Source of the DNA: Symbiodinium natans
Lineage: Eukaryota; Sar; Dinophyceae; Suessiales; Symbiodiniaceae
Direction of reading: 5' to 3'
Assembly (NCBI GenBank): GCA_905221605.1
Contig: CAJNDS010002660.1
Location: forward strand, 229,001-293,000
DNA: 64,000 nt
Below the pieces are notes generated by a model. That model had not been told where the DNA came from. It ran no database searches and worked only from the letters and a program-made list of their open reading frames with translations. The position numbers were made by a program, and so were the translations under genes. Below are positions 41,341-51,266 of the stretch, in pieces; the first letter of the stretch is position 1; the number at the start of each line of letters is the position of its first letter.

Positions 41341-43658
41341 CAGCCAGAGGCTTCCGGCCCTCCTGGAAGCCGAGTGGCCGCTGCTGACCTTCCTGAGCAT
41401 GGGCACCCAAATTGTGCAGTGGAGGTCGCGGGCTGGTACCTGGGAAAGAGAAACCCTGAAGGGTTGATTTAGGGGCGTTTTTTTGGGGTTTAGGGCCTAG
41501 GGTTGGGCATTTCAGGGTTCGGGGTTCGGGCTAGGACCTGGGGCTGGGGACTAGGAATGACTAGGATCTACGTAAAGGTTAGTTCGAGGTAGGCTTATCC
41601 TAAGTATTGACTAGTTCTAGTACTACGTGTTGCTATCACAACAGTCAGAGCAGGGCCCACCCAGGCAAAGGCCTAAACCCTCAACCCCAAACCCTAAACC
41701 GTAAACCCACGAACATGTTGGGTGTCCAGGCACGGACTCCTACCAGACGAAGCCCTTCACCCTTGACTTCTTCCCTGCAGAGCTTCTCACCTCCAGGGCG
41801 GAGCGGAACCTTGCAAAACAACCCTAAGCCCTAAACCCTAAACCCTAATGAACCCTAAAGTTGGGGGCCACATACCCTCTGTTACCCTCTACGACTATAA
41901 TCCCGATGCAAGGTATATGGAACATAAACCCTAAACCCTAAACCCTAAACCCTAAACCCTAAACCCTAAACCCTAAACCCAAAACCCAAAACCCAAAACC
42001 CAAAAACCCAAAACCCTATACGACTATTGTGGACCCTACACCCTTTTAGCCCCCCTGGCTAAATCCTCTTTAGGGTTTCTTTGGTCCCCCCAAAAAGGAA
42101 GCAGCTCTCCGAGTTGGCCGCCAGCGGTGCTCAGCTGCTGGGCAACCTGAGGCAGAAGCTCCAGGCGTGGCCCAGTGCCGCGTACCAGAAGCTGCTGAAA
42201 GCGTTGCTGAGACATCTTGAGGCGGAAGCCGGGCAGGTTTAGGGGTTTGGGGTTTAGGGGTGTAGGGTTTACCGGTGTGAGGACGATTAGAGCTGGGATT
42301 CCCTGTAGCATACCCTTTGGGGTATGGGGATAGGGATGTTCCAACTTTGTGGAGTTTGCTGTCGGGTTCATAGGGTTAAGGGCCCTTCGGATAATCCCTT
42401 ATTTATTCTCCTTCATTGGGCTCAGAGGCGGATCCTGCTCAGTTCCATGATCTTTTTTCAAGAGGTTTAAGAGGGGGCCTCCAGCTCAGGAAGTCCATCG
42501 CCCGGGCAGCCACCAGATCGTCTTCATGACGATGGTGTACGGCCGGCGCTACGCCAAGTACCTCAAGGGGTGGCTGCAAAGGGCCGCTGCTCTGGGACAC
42601 CTGCCGCGGCTGCTAGTGTTCTGCGTGGATGAGCACGCCAAAGAAGAATGCGACAAGGCGCACCTTGAGCCAAGCTACTGCATCGCCGGCAAGCAGAAGA
42701 CGGCGGCCAACAAGTTTCACATGATGGCCGCGATCATCAACTTGGGCTTCGACGTCCTCTATCTGGATTTCGACTTGGTACTCTTCAAGGATCCCCTACC
42801 CGAGATCCTGTCGCACTATGACAAGGCCGAGCTTCTCATGACCCGAGAGCCTTGGGCTGCCGTTCTAAGGGAACTTACGTCCAGACGTGCAGAAAAACTG
42901 GATGTGACAAAGATGGTCAAAGATGGTCGCTTAAGCTTTGTCGAAGAGCCCAGAGGCTCCGAACCCGAAAGATAACCTCAACAGCGTCCCAGGATTTTGG
43001 ATCCGAGTGCCTCAACATTGGCGTGGTCTACGCGAAAGCCCACGCCGACACGGCAGAGTTCTTACAAGAGCTCATCGTGTGGCTCTGGAACCATCCCTAC
43101 GAGTTTTGTCAGAAGGCCTTTGCCGGCATGATGGGCCAAGAGGACATCCAGTACAACGACCTGTTTGGAGACCCCGTGCGAGCAGTTCCTCGCTGGGGCT
43201 TCCTGGACTCACTGAACCTTTTCGTCACCAGCACTATCTACAACGGCGATGTGCAGGGGTGGACTGGAGAGATGGACAAGATCATCATCTTTCACTTCCT
43301 TGACAGCACGGGCGACGTGGCCCCCGAGTTTGCGCTGAAGGGCGGCTATGTGAACCTCTTTGACGGCTTCTACGACAACCCACGCCTGAATCATGGCAGC
43401 CCAGTAGTACCCTTTACCCTTTTTTTGGTTCTGGGTTCCCTTATATAAGCAACCTACCCCAAAAAAGGGTGCTCTTATTGCATTATGGTTACTAAGCTAC
43501 CAAGGAATCTGTCTGACATTGAAACGCCCCTCTACGAGCAGGATGACCAGATTCGCGCCTCCCTCATGGACTCAAGGCAGGCTTTTCCGGCGCAGATTTG
43601 GCCGTGCCTCAACACCGACCCGTCCTCCCTCCCCCAGTGGAAGCTCCACCCCTCTTGA
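41341..43658 (+). CDS. Nucleotide-sugar transferase-like protein (PF03407-like), five exons
   Basis: Exons 41341-41424, 42098-42236, 42490 to about 42915 or 42939, 42993-43403 and 43542-43658 keep phase at the outer joins. The third holds the catalytic core: IVFMTMVYG near its start, then GFDVLYLDFDLVLFKDPLP with the D-x-D metal/nucleotide-sugar site. The fourth continues ECLNIGVVYAKAH and DVAPEFALKGGYVNLFDGF. The fifth reads DDQIRASLMDSRQAFPAQIW and stops at TGA 43656-43658. This fits the nucleotide-diphospho-sugar transferase family with DxD, which transfers sugars in the secretory pathway; donor and acceptor are unknown. The first two exons are Leu/Ala-rich and unrecognised. No signal or membrane segment is seen; the true start is missing. 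Confidence 0.75.
42098..42236 (+). CDS. Exon 2 of sugar-transferase-like gene
   Basis: The frame reads KQLSELAASGAQLLGNLRQK and continues to LLRHLEAEAGQ, probably helical. The donor is GTTTAGG. AG from the previous exon completes its first codon. Confidence 0.7.
42490..42939 (+). CDS. Exon 3: DxD catalytic core
   Basis: The acceptor is agctcag. The frame reads EVHRPGSHQIVFMTMVYGRR and passes the YLDFDLVLFKDP motif. The 3' end is uncertain: GT at 42916 or at 42940 both give phase 0 to the next exon. The frame otherwise runs out at 42975. Confidence 0.75.
42993..43403 (+). CDS. Exon 4: transferase domain second half
   Basis: The acceptor gcgtcccag precedes DFGSECLNIGVVYAKAHADT. Later segments EDIQYNDLFGDPVRAVPRWG and FHFLDSTGDVAPEF fit the family's second half. 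It ends at CCA|GTAGTACCC, where the next intron consists of a family 3 foldback. Confidence 0.8.
43400..43504. mobile_element. Family 3 foldback forming most of an intron
   Basis: gtagtaccctttaccctttt opens and aaaaaagggtgc...ggttactaagctac closes, a partial inverted pair. The element starts at the 5' splice site (GTAGTACCC, 43404) of the last sugar-transferase intron and fills about 100 of its 138 bases. Relatives: 45868-45979 and 52231-52338. Confidence 0.7.
43542..43658 (+). CDS. Terminal exon of sugar-transferase-like gene
   Basis: The acceptor tacgagcag precedes a GC3-rich frame ending SSLPQWKLHPS and TGA. Phase 0 from the previous exon. Confidence 0.75.
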   Translation, partial: DDQIRASLMDSRQAFPAQIWPCLNTDPSSLPQWKLHPS

Positions 43659-44231
43659 GCACCTTTTGTTGAAGCTTCCTTGCCTCACCCTAAAACCCCA
43701 AACCCACAAAACCCAAACGCACACATGCAAACGCCCCAAAACGACAACAGGAACCCTAAACCCTGAACGCTGAACCCTAGGCTTTCGGACCGCAGAGTTA
43801 GTTTGTTTGTTGCAGGGGGGGGGGGGTTCCCAGAATCAGGAAGAAGATACAGCGGAATGAGATACTGAGCCGATCAGAGCTGCGCCCGGTCGAGATATGA
43901 AAAGTTGCAGGCTGAGATACGACATAGGATTCTGGGTTCAGGGTTGAGGGTTTAGGGTTCAGGGTTCAGGGTTCAGGGTTGAGGGCTTCAAGTTCAGGGT
44001 TTAGTTTTTTCGGGTTCAGGGTCGTTCAGGGGTTTAGAGTTTTCAGGGTTGCTCTAAAATAGCGGTGAGTGTGTACATATGCACTTTACCCGACAAGTCC
44101 TACTCTGATAAGACCTGAGGGTTCGGTAGTCTGGGGTCAAGGGGGTTTAGGGTTTAGGGTTTAGGGTTTAGGGTTTAGGGTTTAGGGTTTAGGGTCTAGT
44201 GCTTAAGGTTCAGGAGTCAGCCCTTTTGCAG
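43659..44231. other. Intergenic stretch
   Basis: Mixed CCCTAAA-like tail (43685-43780), a G11 tract at 43816, unique sequence, then TTCAGGG variants and TTTAGGG (44142-44195). No gene seen. No TATA or polyadenylation signal could be recognised. Confidence 0.5.
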
Positions 44232-44306
44232 TACCCTGAAGGTCGACGAATCCCTGAAGCTTCTGATTTGCAGGCTCTCGGGTTCGCCCAAGGCCCAGCA
44301 CCATAG
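44232..44306 (+). CDS. Exon of unidentified protein
   Basis: The acceptor cccttttgcag is strong. The GC3-rich frame reads TLKVDESLKLLICRLSGSPK and AQHH, ending at a GC donor. The leftover AG is completed to Ser by the next exon. The minus-strand frame at 44210-44413 is a shadow. Confidence 0.55.
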   Translation, partial: YPEGRRIPEASDLQALGFAQGPAP

Positions 44307-44490
44307 GCCCCCCCCCCAAAAAAAAAAAGAAAGAGAACAAACAACCTAACTAAACCCGTTCGCCCTAAACCCAAAACCAAAATCCAGAAAAAAAAATCCC
44401 TAGACACCTTCAACTCCCCAAACCCCCTAAACTTCCTAAACCCCTAGACCCCAAAGCCCCTGAAGCCCCTGAAAATCCAAGACCCCAAAG

Positions 44491-44541
44491 TTCCCCCGAC
44501 ATCCACAGCAAAGCGTCCCGCTTCGGTGTGTGGTGGATCAG
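44491..44541 (+). CDS. Exon of unidentified protein, 51 bases
   Basis: The frame reads SPDIHSKASRFGVWWI, in phase with 44232-44306, with a likely GA donor (GATTCAGGG). Function not recognised. Confidence 0.5.
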
Positions 44542-44948
44542 GATTCAGGGTTTTGGGTTCAGGGTTTGGGGTTTGGGGTTTGGGGTTGAGCGTTTAGGGT
44601 TTGGGGTTAGGGTTTGGGGTTGAGGGTTTAGGGTTTAGGGTTTGAGCATTTGGGGTTTGGGGTTTGGGGCTTCGCTTGGGTAATTTTGGGCTTGAGGGGC
44701 TCAAAACGGTTCTAGTCAGTGCTAAGCAGAGTTCCCCAACCCAAACCTACGTGCGCTCCCTCCCGGAAAGCCCTAGGATGGAGGGCGTTTAGGGTGTATG
44801 GGTTTAGGCATTCCGGAAACCCCGAAACCCTGGGATGGCAGGGTGTTTAGGGTTTCTGGCTTTAGGCATGCATCTATAGCAAAATACGAGCAGCGGCCCC
44901 TTCTAGGGGTCCCGTTATATTTCTTGAAAGCTTTGCTTGAAAGCTTTG

Positions 44949-45106
44949 CTTGGAGGTTCATGGTACTTTAGTCACCCGATTATAACTGTACTTATAGCCC
45001 AATTATCACCATATTAGGGTACTTGAGTGGCTTATATTTGTTTGGGTTACAACTACACATAGCTTAGAATGGGTTACTAAGTACCCTGAACCTCTGAACC
45101 TCCAAG
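44949..45106. mobile_element. MITE-like foldback, family 2
   Basis: CTTGGAGGTTCATGGTACTT opens; aagtaccctgaacc...CTCCAAG closes. The centre repeats the ACTTATAGCCCAATTATCACC segment of the 21484 copy. The right terminus carries a small duplication (gaacctctgaacctcc). Confidence 0.75.
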
Positions 45107-45498
45107 TAGGAGCACAAATTTTACAGGCCCAGGAAGGCACGAACATGCGCCCGCTAGCTCAAGGATCGCCAGAGCCACTAGGGCCAGGCAGGACAGAGCA
45201 AGAGCCCCCCCCCCCCCCCCCCCCCCCCCCTCCCAAAAACCCTAAACTCCAAACCCCAAAACCCCCCAAAACCTAGACCCTAAGCGCTAAACCCCAAACA
45301 CTAGCCCCTAAAGCCCCCTCCCCTTCAAGCACCCCAAAACCTACTGTTCCTCCAACTAACCGCAAGCCGCCATGCATCCCAACTCTCGCCGTATTTTGGA
45401 CCAAGTTGTGAACCCTAAGCCCCCACCCCCAAACTCCAAGCCCTCATCCCAAGCTCCAAACCCGGAACCCTGTTCCGGTAAACCCTAAACCCTAAACC

Positions 45499-45537
<39 letters not shown>

Positions 45538-46127
45538 AACCTCAACCCTCAACCCTCAACCCTAAACCCTAAACCCTAAACCCTGAACCCTAAATAGTTT
45601 CCTTTGGAGAGCTGTGGGGGGAGGGGGGGGCGGTCGCCATGGCCTCTGCTGACTGGAAGGTCCTGGCAGAGCCTTGGATCCCTACCTGGTACCCTGGTTT
45701 TTGTGGCGTTGTCATTTAGGGGTTTAGGGTTTAGGGTTTGGGGTTTAGGGTGCGTTTTCATTCTAAGCCCCTAGCCCTGGACCCTCAACCCTGAACCCAC
45801 AGGGCCCCGTTTCAGGCCTTCGGGTCCCTTAAAACCCCGCGAAGCTGAAACAGGTATTCTTTTCTTTGGGCTACCAAGTGGTACCCTTTACCTTCATTTT
45901 TTGGGTTATGGTTCCCTCATAAAATAACCAACCCCAAAAAAGGGTGCCCTGATTATAATCTGGTTGCTGGGCTACTAAGTTAGAGTCCTAAACCCTAAAC
46001 CCTAAACCCTAAACCCTAAACCCTAAACCCTAAACCCTAAACCCTAAACCCTAAACCCCAAACCCTAAACCCTAAACCCTAAACCCTAAACCCTAAACCC
46101 TAAACCCTAAGTTAGAGTCATTTTTAC
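45107..46127. other. No firm gene; poly-C tract, CCCTCAA array, family 3 foldback
   Basis: A possible exon at 45128-45205 (reading EGTNMRPLAQGSPEP) ends at a 24-base C tract. Then CCCTCAA heptamers (45490-45565), a family 3 foldback (45868-45979) and a long CCCTAAA run (45987-46110). Confidence 0.5.
45868..45979. mobile_element. MITE-like foldback, family 3
   Basis: GGGCTACCAAGTGGTACCCT opens; AGGGTGCCCTGATT...GGGCTACTAAG closes. TTTTTTGGGTTA and TAACCAACCCCAAAAAA pair inside it. Confidence 0.7.
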
Positions 46128-46189
46128 GGCGGCTCCTCTTGGGTGCACCGAGGATCTCGTGGGGCACGTCCTTGACCAGGGTGGGCAGG
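46128..46189 (-). CDS. Candidate minus-strand exon
   Basis: On the minus strand an acceptor (ttccatccccag) precedes a GC3-rich frame reading LPTLVKDVPHEILGAPKRS, ended by a GTAAAA donor. The plus strand has no acceptor here. The flanking arrays (CCCTAAA left, TTTAGGG right) have the same layout as around plus-strand exons, as expected if the layout is strand-neutral. Confidence 0.5.
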
Positions 46190-46585
46190 CTGGGGATGGA
46201 AGGGGGAGGTTTAGGGTTTAGGATGGTTTAGGGTTTAGGGTTTAGGGTTTAGGGTTTAGGGTTTTTTTGGGTGGAGGGTGTGGACCGAGGGCTTTGGATT
46301 TCAGCTTAGGGGGGGCCGCATACCTGGGCCTGGAGCTGTGCGTAATGGGGGGCTCTTAGTAGTTCGCACAGGGTTTTGGGGGCATTCTGGTATACAAATG
46401 GACCATAAGTTGGGATTACTACTAGTGATTTTTTCCCGAGCCCTACATAATTCATCCATGGGCCTGGAGTGGACTGATTGAAGGTCGAAGGCAAGGTTTG
46501 GACTTCTGGTACCGCCAAGAACTTGGGGGCATTTTGGGCACGTGAGGTTTCAGGGTGTCATTGCTTCCCGCGCTCTCACAAGCAG

Positions 46586-46690
46586 GTCTCCTCTGAAAAG
46601 TTCCAGGGCTTCTACTCCAAGCACCCTGCGTACAAGGCTGTCATCAAGAACATGAGGACAGCTCTGACACAGAGAAGTGAGAAGGGCAAG
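46586..46690 (+). CDS. Exon: winged-helix-like module, first half
   Basis: The acceptor acaagcag and donor GTCGTC enclose VSSEKFQGFYSKHPAYKAVI and KNMRTALTQRSEKGK. Same F-Y-x-x-HP-x-x-K-x-x-I pattern as the two modules in the last exon. 105 bases, phase 0. Confidence 0.7.
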
Positions 46691-49600
46691 GTCGTCCTTA
46701 TTTGGGTCTTATTTGGTACTTAGTTGGGATTGCTAGGTAGAGGTCCTCCCTTGTCCGCAAGCTAGCGGGCAAGGCATGTGACCTCAAAGGGAGAGTTGCC
46801 GGATGACCTTCCTAGTAATCCAGAAAGCACATCCTCTACTATAGAGTCCTGAACGTGGACCTATTAGATTTTGGGGTTTAGGGTTTAGGGTTCCAGAAGC
46901 GATCTGCATCGAGGACGTTCTGCGAACAGCACGCGGACGTCTTCGCAATCTCTGACAACAAGCCTCATTGGCTTCTGACAGTGAAGCTGCCCACCGAAGC
47001 AGACGCTTCTTCTGAAAGCCTGACAGTTTATGGGATCCTGCTATGCTACCCCTTTTTGCCCCTCCCCGACCCCTGCCCCTAAAAGCGCACAAGTAATTCA
47101 GGGTTCGGACCCTATTCTAGGGGCACTAGAAACAACAGTGCAGCAAATTCCCAAACAAACAAAGAAGAGAGGGCGCCTTTTTGGGGCTGCCCTGAAATAC
47201 TCAGTCTTTATCATAGGTGCACACCCCTACACCCTACATCCTAAACCCTAGGCCCTAAACCCTAAACCCTAAACCCTAAACCCTAAACCCTAAACCCTAA
47301 ACCCTAAACCCTAAGCCCTAAGCCCTAAGCCCTAAGCCCTAAGCCCTAAGCCCTAAGCCCTAAGCCCTAAGCCCTAAGGCCTAAGGCCTAAGCCCTAAGC
47401 CCTAAGCCCTAAGCCCTAAGCCCTAAGCCCTAAGCCCTAAGCCCTAAGCCCTAAGCCCTAATCCCTAATCCCTAAACCCTTGTCCCTAAACCCTAAACCC
47501 TAAACCCTAAACCCCAAGCCCTAAACCCTAGACCCTAAACCCTAAACCCTAAATCTCAAGCCCCAAACCCTAGGAAGTCGCAAAGCAGCTTGCATCCCAC
47601 GTTGTGCAGCTGGGCGGGGCTGCGGCCCTTGCCGACCTTGAGGTGCCTCTAGGGGTGACGGTTTGGGGTTTGTGGTTTAGTTTGGGGTTTAGGGTTTAGG
47701 GTTTAGGGTTTAGGGTTTAGGGTTTAGGGTTTAGGGTTTAGGGTTTAGGGTTTAGGGTTGAGGGTTTAGGGTTTAGGGTTTAGGGTTTAGGGTTTAGGGT
47801 TTAGGGTTTAGGGTTTAGGGTTTAGGGTTTAGGGTCTAGGGTCTAGGGTCTAGGGTTCAGGGTTCAGGGTTCAGGGTTCAGGGTTCAGGGTTGGGGTTGG
47901 TATAGCTAGAATTCCAGAGAGTTCAGGGCAGGGCTTGGGGATTGAGGTTTGGGGAGCACCGACTTGCCAAGAGCCCAAAGCCTCGCCACAAACCCTAAAC
48001 TGCCCTCCCAACTCCGCCCCCGCCCTCCAGTGGCATTCTTGGTTCCTCTTGCCTCAAGATTTCGCATCCAAGAGAGGATTTACCTCCCAAGCGGGGCTGT
48101 TCGGTAAGCGGGGTTCAGGGTTTACAGGGTTTACGGGGGTTTAGGGTTCTTAGAAGGTACCGCATGCGGTGTTCCTGCAATTCTGGTGGAGTGGAGGTTT
48201 GGAAGCAACGCAACCCAGCGATGGCCAAGACCGTTCACAAAGGAGGAAGCCGCCCGACGGTCGGGTTTTGAAGGAATGGGGTTTAGGGTTTAGGGTTTAG
48301 GGTTTAGGGTTTAGGGTTTAGGGTTTAGGGTTTAGGGTTTAGGGTTTAGGGTTTAGGGTTCAGGGTTCAGGGTTCAGGGTTTAGGGTTTAGGGTTTAGGG
48401 TTTATGGTTTGGAGTCAGATTGGGGTTTACGCGAATAATGGACCCCTCATATTATAGACTCCCAAATAATAGGATTCCCTGTTGACAAGGACCCCAAAAT
48501 GGTCCCCCTAGTTCCGGACACCCCCCCAAAATTGAAACCCTAAAGCCCCATAGGATCAAGTCTCAACCCTAAGCCCTAAACCCTCAATCCCCCCAAGCCC
48601 TGAACCCTAATCCCTTCATGGAGGTTCATGGGTACTTCTAACCCCAATTAGAACTCTACTTATAAGCCCCCAAGTAGGTCATAAGCACAGTTCGAATTGG
48701 GGTTATAAGTACCCATGAACCTCCAAGTCTCTCATGTGCTTGTTATGTTTTTGCCTGATGGGCTTAGGCGGTCTCAACGCCCACCTCACAGTTTGACCTG
48801 TTGCAGGGCGTAGGCTTTCGGGGGGGTTTGGGGTTTTGGGATTTTGGGGTTTAGGTTCGGGATTTTGAGGTTTGACGGCTTTGGGGGTTCGGGATTTGGT
48901 TTGCTTTTGGGGTTGTCCGGTTTTGTTGTTTAGGGGTTTATGGTTGGTTTATTTTGTTTGGGGTTGTAGGATTTAGGGTTTGGGCTTTAGTCATTGAATC
49001 GACAACTCCCCAAAATTGGATCCCCCTGCGAAAAAACTCCCAAAAAGTAAGCATTTGTCGGCATTATTTTGGGTAGGGGATTAGAATCCCATAAGTCCCT
49101 GGATTTTGTCTTGACGCAAGTTCAAGTAGAGCTTTCGCTGGAGCAAGGGTGCACAAGAAGGCAGAGAGAAATTTACACTCGAAGCCCTGATATACTAAAC
49201 CCCAATCCCGAAACCTCTCTTGCGACAGCGCAGGACGATCGATGAAAGACTTCTTTGACACATGCGCCAAGAAGTTTTTCACCGTCGAGAGTACCTCCGG
49301 AATTGTGACGAAGGCTTGAGGTGTTAGGGCTGAGGGGGGTGTAGGGTTTAAGTCTGGAGCCTTTAAAATAAGGTTCCTCAACAAATGCAGCTACAAACCC
49401 GAAACCCCAGACCCTGAAGCACGTAGAATTTTGGTTTCGGAGGGTGGCAAGGTTGCACCCCGAGAGCCCAGCCATGTCTTTTTGTTCCTTCTTGGGGGTG
49501 TGGTTCGGCACAATTGAATCGATCTGCTGTTCCTGGTTTAGGGTTAAGGAGTTTATCTCTCTCAACCTGACAAGCAACCCTACACCATACACCCTAAACC

Positions 49601-51032
49601 CGAAATTGTTCGCGCGCTTGTTCCTGCCGTTCGTGCCTCCTAAGCCAGGTAACGGGGGAGCCCTGAAACCCGAAAACCCTAAACCCTAAACCCTAAAACC
49701 CTAAGCCCTAAACCCCAAACCCTGAACCCTAAACCGCCTAAACCCTAAAACCCTGTGGCAGGTCTCTTCAAAGGCCTCCAAGGCAGCCGCCGTCGTCTGT
49801 GATGATCGGGCATGCGCTGCAGCCAATCTTGCCTTGCCACTAGGACCTTGATTTTGGGTTTATTGGGGTTGAGGGTTTAGGGTTTAGGGTTGAGGCTTGA
49901 GGGTTTAGGGTTTAGGGGTTCTAGGATGTAGGGTATAGGGCTTTTGGGGTTACGGCTTGGGCTTGTGGGGTTTGGTTGGGGTTTAGGGCTAGGGTTCAGG
50001 GTTGTCAAAGGTGGAAATGGTTTAGCTTTTGTGTTGGGCTCTTTTTGGTATGATTCGAGTTCCGAGGCTCAGGGTCTTGATGCTACTCCTCTTTTCGGCT
50101 TTCGTCTTTGTGTTGCCAGGTTCTGAATTAAGTGGTTCAACGTCAGGTTTATCCGATGAGGTTTAAGGGTGCTGAGTTCGGGGCCAAAAAAGCCCTTTGG
50201 GGGCCTTGGGGGTCTTAGGGGGCGGTCTTTCTGCTTTCCCTTTCTGCAGCCGCTGCCCAGGTATATCCAGGTCAAGGGTGGCTCGGTCCTTGCATGCAAC
50301 ATCCATGAGTTTTACGCGCAGTTCCCACAGCACAAGCAGGCCATTGGCAAGCTGAAGAATTTTTGCGAGGAGCAGAGCGGGCTCCTTCTATACGAGAATG
50401 TGCCGCACCCTGGCAAGATCTCCCTTCCCAAGTATTGCTGCCCTTATCTTCTGAACGCCTGCTCGCACGAGTCGGGACACAACGGCTACTTGCACAGCCT
50501 CCCTCCCTCTGGTGCTGTCCACTGTGGACGAGGCAGTAAGTGCACGGCCGGGCACTGGGATCAAATCTTGCTTCAAGCCCGGCCTCCTGAGAATGGAACA
50601 GGAACCCGGCCTGCTCAAAAGAGTCCTATGCCTCGTCAAGAGGCCTTGGAACCCAGCGACGCGAGCGTCGCCGCAAGCTTGGCCATACACGTCCGCCGAA
50701 AGGGAGGCTCGATATCTGGTAGCACCATTTCTGAATATTATCAGGCGCACCCGTCTCACAAGTCGGCGATATCCCAGGCCGGTTTGCGGACTTTTTGTGA
50801 CCGCTATGACGGCCTCTTCTTCTTCGATACCGGGGAGGGAAGTGGTACCTTGTCCTTAAGGTCCTATTGCTGCCACTTCCTGAGGGGCGAATGTGTGCAC
50901 GGCAGCAGCCATGATGGGAAGTTGCACTCCATGCCCTCCGCTCCCTTCCTCTGCTCCTTTGGGCCCAACTGCAACAAGGGCCACTGGAGTCAGCTGGAGC
51001 AGCTGGCGGCGCAGCCCCCACCTGTGCCTTAG
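46586..51032 (+). CDS. Repeated winged-helix-like / Cys-His cluster protein, multi-exon
   Basis: The last exon (50250-51032) holds two copies of a module of about 100 residues: GGSV...IHEFYAQFPQHKQAI...NFCEE, then CCPYLLNAC-SHESGHNGYLHS and CGRGSKCTAGHW; the second copy reads ISEYYQAHPSHKSAI...RTFCDRY, then CCHFLRGEC-VHGSSHDGKLHS and CSFGPNCNKGHW. The Cys/His parts (C-x5-C-x3-H) are CCCH-finger-like. The first half resembles a small winged-helix (LOTUS-like) fold, by pattern only. Exons 46586-46690 and 46897-47025 encode another first half (FYSKHPAYKAVIKNMR, RTFCEQHADVFAISD), and 49234-49313 part of one more. An RNA-binding role is an inference from the CCCH-like clusters. Exon ends between 47574 and 49850 are uncertain. 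Confidence 0.7.
46897..47025 (+). CDS. Exon: winged-helix-like module, second half
   Basis: The frame reads KRSASRTFCEQHADVFAISD and HWLLTVKLPTEADASSESLT, with donor GTTTAT. RTFC-x-x-x-x-x-x-F aligns with RTFCDRYDGLFFF in the last exon. Its preceding intron ends without a CCCTAAA tract. Confidence 0.7.
47310..47465. repeat. CCCTAAG variant heptamer array
   Basis: About 22 copies of CCCTAAG after a CCCTAAA run in one intron, with two CCTAAGG slips. Confidence 0.95.
47574..47642 (+). CDS. Exon of winged-helix/Cys-His gene
   Basis: The acceptor accctag lies inside the CCCTAAA-like tract itself. The GC3-rich frame reads EVAKQLASHVVQLGGAAALA and DLE, with donor GTGCCT. 69 bases, phase 0. Confidence 0.6.
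48031..48103 (+). CDS. Exon candidate, frame undecided
   Basis: The acceptor cgccctccag and a good donor GTAAGC bound 73 bases open in more than one frame. One frame continues into the next candidate as IYLPSGAVRFGSNATQ; another as QAGLFGGLEATQP. Confidence 0.4.
48197..48264 (+). CDS. Exon candidate
   Basis: One frame reads FGSNATQRWPRPFTKEEAAR and RSG before GTTTTG; another is also open. Bounded by TTTAGGG arrays on its right. Confidence 0.4.
48434..48523. mobile_element. Dispersed element, family 4, second copy
   Basis: gcgaataatggacccctcat ... ataataggattccctg ... accccaaaatggtcccccta follows the order of 40183-40268 with scattered differences. Confidence 0.5.
48619..48727. mobile_element. 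MITE-like foldback, family 2
   Basis: TGGAGGTTCATGGGTACTTC opens and AAGTACCCATGAACCTCCAA closes, the cleanest inverted pair of the family. The AACCCCAATT / AATTGGGGTT pair extends the stem to nearly 35 bp. Confidence 0.85.
49234..49313 (+). CDS. Exon: winged-helix-like module part
   Basis: The acceptor gacagcgcag precedes a frame reading RSMKDFFDTCAKKFFTVEST and SGIVTK; a GC donor follows (GCTTGAGG), else TGA. FFDTCAKKFFTVE resembles the RTFC-x-x-x-x-x-F segment of the other modules. Confidence 0.55.
49762..49850 (+). CDS. Exon candidate before the two-module exon
   Basis: The acceptor ctgtggcag is good. One frame reads VSSKASKAAAVVCDDRACAA and runs to TGA at 49849; a GT donor at 49798 is an alternative. 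Low-complexity Ala-rich composition, so weak. Confidence 0.35.
50250..51032 (+). CDS. Terminal exon with two winged-helix/Cys-His modules
   Basis: A 260-codon exon, by far the longest in the window. The acceptor is tttctgcag; the open frame's upstream ATG (50169) is probably intronic. The two modules span about residues 6-107 and 140-248 of the exon product. It stops at TAG 51030-51032. Unlike other genes here it is not interrupted by telomere-like introns. Confidence 0.85.
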   Translation, partial: PLPRYIQVKGGSVLACNIHEFYAQFPQHKQAIGKLKNFCEEQSGLLLYENVPHPGKISLPKYCCPYLLNACSHESGHNGYLHSLPPSGAVHCGRGSKCTAGHWDQILLQARPPENGTGTRPAQKSPMPRQEALEPSDASVAASLAIHVRRKGGSISGSTISEYYQAHPSHKSAISQAGLRTFCDRYDGLFFFDTGEGSGTLSLRSYCCHFLRGECVHGSSHDGKLHSMPSAPFLCSFGPNCNKGHWSQLEQLAAQPPPVP

Positions 51033-51140
51033 AGGGGTATCTGGATATGATTTTTTTTTGGTTTTTGGGTACTTTAATTCCTGAGAAACAGCTAAAATGT
51101 TAATTTTTGCTGGGGCTCCAAGTTCAGTATAGGTGTCCAG

Positions 51141-51266
51141 CTCGGGCAAGAAGTTGGCGCTGGCGGCGTTGGCAGTGGAGGACATCCGATGGACTCACGA
51201 CGCCATCCGTACAAGCTTCCGGGGCGGCAGGCTGCTTATGGAGACGCTGGCCGAGTTGCTGCAGGG
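51141..51266 (+). CDS. Exon: ParB/Srx-like N-terminal motif
   Basis: The acceptor is ggtgtccag. The exon is ended at a GA donor (GAAACTGG) because the next exon opens AG|GAAGTTG, restoring LLQGKLQASDLPMP in phase. Reading on, the frame hits TAA at 51284. Confidence 0.65.
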
